8,097 nt of DNA. Origin: an uncultured Erysipelotrichaceae bacterium. Its GTDB lineage: Bacteria; Bacillota_I; Bacilli_A; Erysipelotrichales; Erysipelotrichaceae. Location of the stretch: the NCBI GenBank assembly GCA_944325295.1, contig CALUZL010000017.1:1-8097 (forward strand), written 5' to 3'. The notes beneath the pieces are model-generated. The model did not search any database, was not told the DNA's origin, and saw nothing but the letters and a program-made list of their open reading frames with translations. This document shows, piece by piece, positions 6,149-8,097 of this stretch; the stretch's first letter is position 1, and each line of letters starts with the position of its first letter. A program made the position numbers and the translations under genes.

Positions 6149-6462
6149 TGTACGTTGTAGGAATTACAGCATGCCCGACTGGCATTGCCCACACTTATAT
6201 GGCTCAGGAATCTTTAGAAAAAGAATTAGCTAAAAGAGGTTATGAGTATAAGGTCGAAACACAGGGTTCGATCGGTGTTGAAAACGAACTTGAACAGGAA
6301 GAAGTAGATCGTGCTGACATGATCATTCTTTGTGTAAGTATTCAAATTGAAAATCAGGAAAGATTTGACGACAAAAAAGTCTTCTATGGCGATGTCGATG
6401 AATGTATCTCTCATCCTGACAGAGTAGTTGATAAGGCTTTAGAGTTCTACGGCCTTAAATAA
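6148..6462 (+). CDS. PTS fructose-family EIIB component
   Basis: A 104-residue stand-alone IIB protein. It carries the fructose-type phosphocysteine loop at the N-terminus, VGITACPTGIAHTYMA (4-19), with C9 as the residue that accepts phosphate from IIA and gives it to the incoming sugar. A second family feature is ETQGSIGVEN (about 38-47). The loop identifies the fructose family of PTS permeases, but members also carry mannose, mannosylglycerate and other substrates, so the sugar stays open. A strong AAAGGAGG site (6134-6141) sits six bases before the ATG, which overlaps the IIA stop by one base. The IIC gene follows after 19 bases. Confidence 0.95.
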   Translation: MYVVGITACPTGIAHTYMAQESLEKELAKRGYEYKVETQGSIGVENELEQEEVDRADMIILCVSIQIENQERFDDKKVFYGDVDECISHPDRVVDKALEFYGLK

Positions 6463-6481
6463 AGATTGAAAGGGGATAATT

Positions 6482-7537
6482 ATGAATCTTAAACAAGAAC
6501 TCAAAAACATCCAAAAGGCTCTGTTGACCGGCTGTTCATACATGATGCCTTTGGTCGTAGCTGGTGGTATCAGCTTCGCAATCTCATTACTTGGTGGTAC
6601 TGCAACCGATAGCGGTATGGTAGTAGCCAATGACTTCATGGCTAATGTCAAGATCATTGGTCAGGCTGGTCTATTCATGATGGTTCCGGTCATGGGCGCT
6701 TATATCGCTTACTCGATTGCCGGACGTCCAGGTCTTACTCCAGGTTTCATCTTAGGTTATATCGCTAATAATACTGTTGGTGAAACAGGTGTTAAATCAG
6801 GTTTCTTAGGTGCTTTGGTATTAGGCATCATTGCCGGTTACTTCGTAAAATGGATGAAGGGCTGGAAGGTTCCTACTTATATCAAATCAGTTATGCCGAT
6901 CCTGATCATTCCATTACTTTCCACTTTCCTTATCGGTGTCGTTTACATTTATGTATTGGCTTTACCTTTAGGAGCTCTATTAAACTTCTTAGTTGGATTC
7001 TTAGGTGATCTTAACGGAACCAACCAGATCTTATTCGCTGTAGTATTAGGCGCTATCTGTGAGATCGATATGGGTGGTCCGTTGACTAAGACAGTCACGA
7101 TGTTTACTATTGCGCTTATTTCTGAAGGTATCTATGCACCTAACGGTATGTATCGTGTCTGTGTCGGTATCCCGCCAATGGCTATCTGGTTATCATCAGT
7201 CGTTTTCCGCAACAAGTGGACAGATGTTGACAGAACAGCTGCCAAATCGGCTGGTATCATGGGTGTATTCGGTCTTACTGAAGGTGCTATCCCATTCGCT
7301 ATCGCTGATTTAAAACACGTTTTACCTGCCAATATCCTTGGCTGTATCGTCGGTTCAGTCATCGCTTGTCTGACTGGTGTTGAATCTCCGGTACCGCATG
7401 GTTCATTCATCACTTTACCGATGGTCACCAACAAGATCTGGTTCTGTGTAGCTATCGTCGTTGGAACGGTGGTTGCAGCTGTCGTTATGGGTCTTACTAA
7501 AAAACCGGTAGAGCAGATCAAAGCTAAAAACGAATAG
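6482..7537 (+). CDS. PTS fructose-family EIIC membrane permease
   Basis: A 351-residue integral membrane protein forming the sugar channel of the PTS, with roughly eight to ten hydrophobic segments spread from about residue 20 to 338. Family marks seen are the N-terminal LLTGCSYMMPLVVAGG (14-29), GRPGLTPGF (81-89), EIDMGGPLTKT (194-204; fructose IIC proteins often have NMGGPxNK here), GLTEGAIPFA (264-273) and PHGSF (305-309). The last two are conserved around the sugar site. The length is normal for IIC without fused A or B domains. AAAGGGG (6469-6475) is six bases before the ATG. It is the last gene of the operon, 24 bases before the terminator stem. Substrate cannot be predicted from the sequence; D196 and the LTKT variation could help in a tree with characterised members. 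Confidence 0.93.
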   Translation: MNLKQELKNIQKALLTGCSYMMPLVVAGGISFAISLLGGTATDSGMVVANDFMANVKIIGQAGLFMMVPVMGAYIAYSIAGRPGLTPGFILGYIANNTVGETGVKSGFLGALVLGIIAGYFVKWMKGWKVPTYIKSVMPILIIPLLSTFLIGVVYIYVLALPLGALLNFLVGFLGDLNGTNQILFAVVLGAICEIDMGGPLTKTVTMFTIALISEGIYAPNGMYRVCVGIPPMAIWLSSVVFRNKWTDVDRTAAKSAGIMGVFGLTEGAIPFAIADLKHVLPANILGCIVGSVIACLTGVESPVPHGSFITLPMVTNKIWFCVAIVVGTVVAAVVMGLTKKPVEQIKAKNE

Positions 7538-7561
7538 TTAAAGTAAACAAATCAATACTGA

Positions 7562-7590
7562 AAAATACGGGTCATTTTGGCCCGTATTTT
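7562..7590 (+). terminator. Intrinsic terminator of the sugar operon
   Basis: A 12-bp stem (7562-7573 with 7579-7590, one G-U pair), with a five-base loop ATTTT, starts 24 bases after the IIC stop. The 3' arm ends in TATTTT, so the U-tract is partly inside the stem, flanked by an A-run on the other side; it may also work on the minus strand. Confidence 0.8.
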
Positions 7591-7881
7591 CATTGACACA
7601 TGACCTGTTTACTAAATCATGAGAATATTAAGTCAAAAAGCATTCAGATACTTTTATTTTAATTATTCGTGTAAATAGATGTAATAATTTATAAGTTATG
7701 GTTCATGTATAATAGTGTTAAAATAAAGAAAAATATTACATATTTCAACACGAAATCTATAAACCTGCTTACGCTATCAAGATCTCATCAAAAAACTTCG
7801 GTTTTGAAAACAACATAAAGACGATCCCTCTTTATGCTGTATTTTGTATCTGAAAGATAAACATATCATTAAATAGACAAT
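7591..7881. other. AT-rich noncoding region, no convincing gene
   Basis: The roughly 290 bases between the operon terminator and the terminator of the minus-strand gene hold no open frame with a good start. There is a perfect -10 hexamer TATAAT (7708-7713) with only a weak -35 at the right distance. Downstream are a small hairpin with a stable C(TTCG)G loop (7792-7805) and an imperfect stem (7811-7821 with 7829-7839). A 43-codon open frame without any ATG, GTG or TTG runs from 7722 to a TGA at 7851-7853 and uses codons like its neighbours (many ATC, AAC, AAG). It may be a decayed gene end, a small RNA or chance. Confidence 0.5.
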
Positions 7882-7914
7882 AAAAAAGGCTTAGGAAGTG
7901 AATCTTAAGCCTTT
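7882..7914 (-). terminator. Intrinsic terminator of the HerA-like ATPase gene
   Basis: Read on the minus strand, a 12-bp stem (7903-7914 with 7885-7896, one G-U pair, loop of six bases) runs into a run of six T residues (complement of 7882-7887). It begins eleven bases after the stop of the gene at 7925. Confidence 0.85.
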
Positions 7915-7924
7915 AGTCTAAAAT

Positions 7925-8097
7925 TTATTTTTTAAATAAAGTACCAAAGAGGTTGCGGGCTAAGCTGGCACCGACATTTCCGCCGAGCTTTTTGCCAAAC
8001 TTGCCAAATGAACCGCCAAGGGCATTGCCGATTTCTCTGCCGATCGTACCGGCAGCAGTAGAGCCGACTGATTTAATGCTTCTGGTGACTTCTTTCA
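7925..8097 (-). CDS. HerA-like ATPase, DUF853/YjgR type, C-terminal end (partial)
   Basis: The last 56 codons of a gene that continues past the window end. The sequence includes KSVGSTAAGTIGREIGNAL and then repeated GG/GK/GN turns, ending LARNLFGTLFKK before TAA (7925-7927). A glycine-rich tail with TVGREIG- or TIGREIG-like sequence is how the DUF853 (YjgR, HerA-helicase-like) ATPases end as I remember them. These are cytosolic P-loop NTPases of unclear function. The nucleotide-binding motifs lie upstream and are not seen, so the call rests only on the tail. Confidence 0.65.
   Translation of the reverse strand, partial: KEVTRSIKSVGSTAAGTIGREIGNALGGSFGKFGKKLGGNVGASLARNLFGTLFKK

Noticed and set aside
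7132..7521. Minus-strand open frame of 129 codons opposite IIC
   Set aside because: It is a shadow of a highly biased membrane-protein gene; no ribosome site or promoter supports it.
7593..7621. Promoter with TTGACA (7593-7598) after the operon terminator
   Set aside because: The -35 is perfect but no acceptable -10 lies 16-18 bases downstream.
1..8097. CRISPR array, tRNA, rRNA, insertion sequence or phage genes
   Set aside because: No spaced direct repeats, cloverleaf sequences, transposase motifs or terminal inverted repeats were seen in the window.

Overview
The window looks like the chromosome of a low-GC Gram-positive bacterium (Bacillota). The evidence is AT-rich intergenic DNA, strong AGGAGG-type ribosome binding sites, hairpin plus U-tract terminators, a CcpA-type cre-like site, and a PRD/PTS regulator of the MtlR/LicR/ManR kind. 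The general style (short operons, separate IIA, IIB and IIC proteins, many GAT and ATC codons) would suit the Erysipelotrichales, but that is a guess from protein style and not a placement.

Layout: (1) positions 3-92 are the last 29 codons of a transketolase-like gene on the plus strand, followed by a terminator that probably works in both directions. (2) Positions 183-1971 are a two-gene minus-strand operon: a Cof-type HAD phosphatase, then a cytosolic beta-propeller protein of unknown function whose start lies inside the phosphatase gene. (3) Positions 1972-2189 are a divergent control region with a perfect 7-bp inverted repeat and further copies of a TTGCAACA element. (4) Positions 2190-7537 are a six-gene plus-strand operon: xylose-isomerase-like TIM-barrel isomerase/epimerase, KDPG/KDPGal-type aldolase, a five-domain PTS-controlled activator, and fructose-family PTS IIA, IIB and IIC. 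It ends in a clear terminator. (5) Positions 7591-7881 hold no convincing gene. (6) Positions 7925-8097 are the C-terminal end of a HerA-like ATPase (DUF853/YjgR type) on the minus strand, with its own terminator.

Reading as a system: the PTS would bring in and phosphorylate a sugar or sugar acid. The TIM-barrel enzyme would isomerise or epimerise it, and the class I aldolase would split a 2-keto-3-deoxy-6-phospho sugar acid into pyruvate and glyceraldehyde 3-phosphate. The regulator carries PTS-phosphorylatable domains, so it could sense flux through the same transporter. No recognisable dehydratase, dehydrogenase or sugar kinase is present, so at least one step is missing or is done by an unrecognised protein. 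The divergent propeller protein, which shares the control region, is the only unassigned candidate. The substrate cannot be named from sequence alone. The TTGCAACA element recurs at three promoters, which suggests that both transcription units are controlled together.
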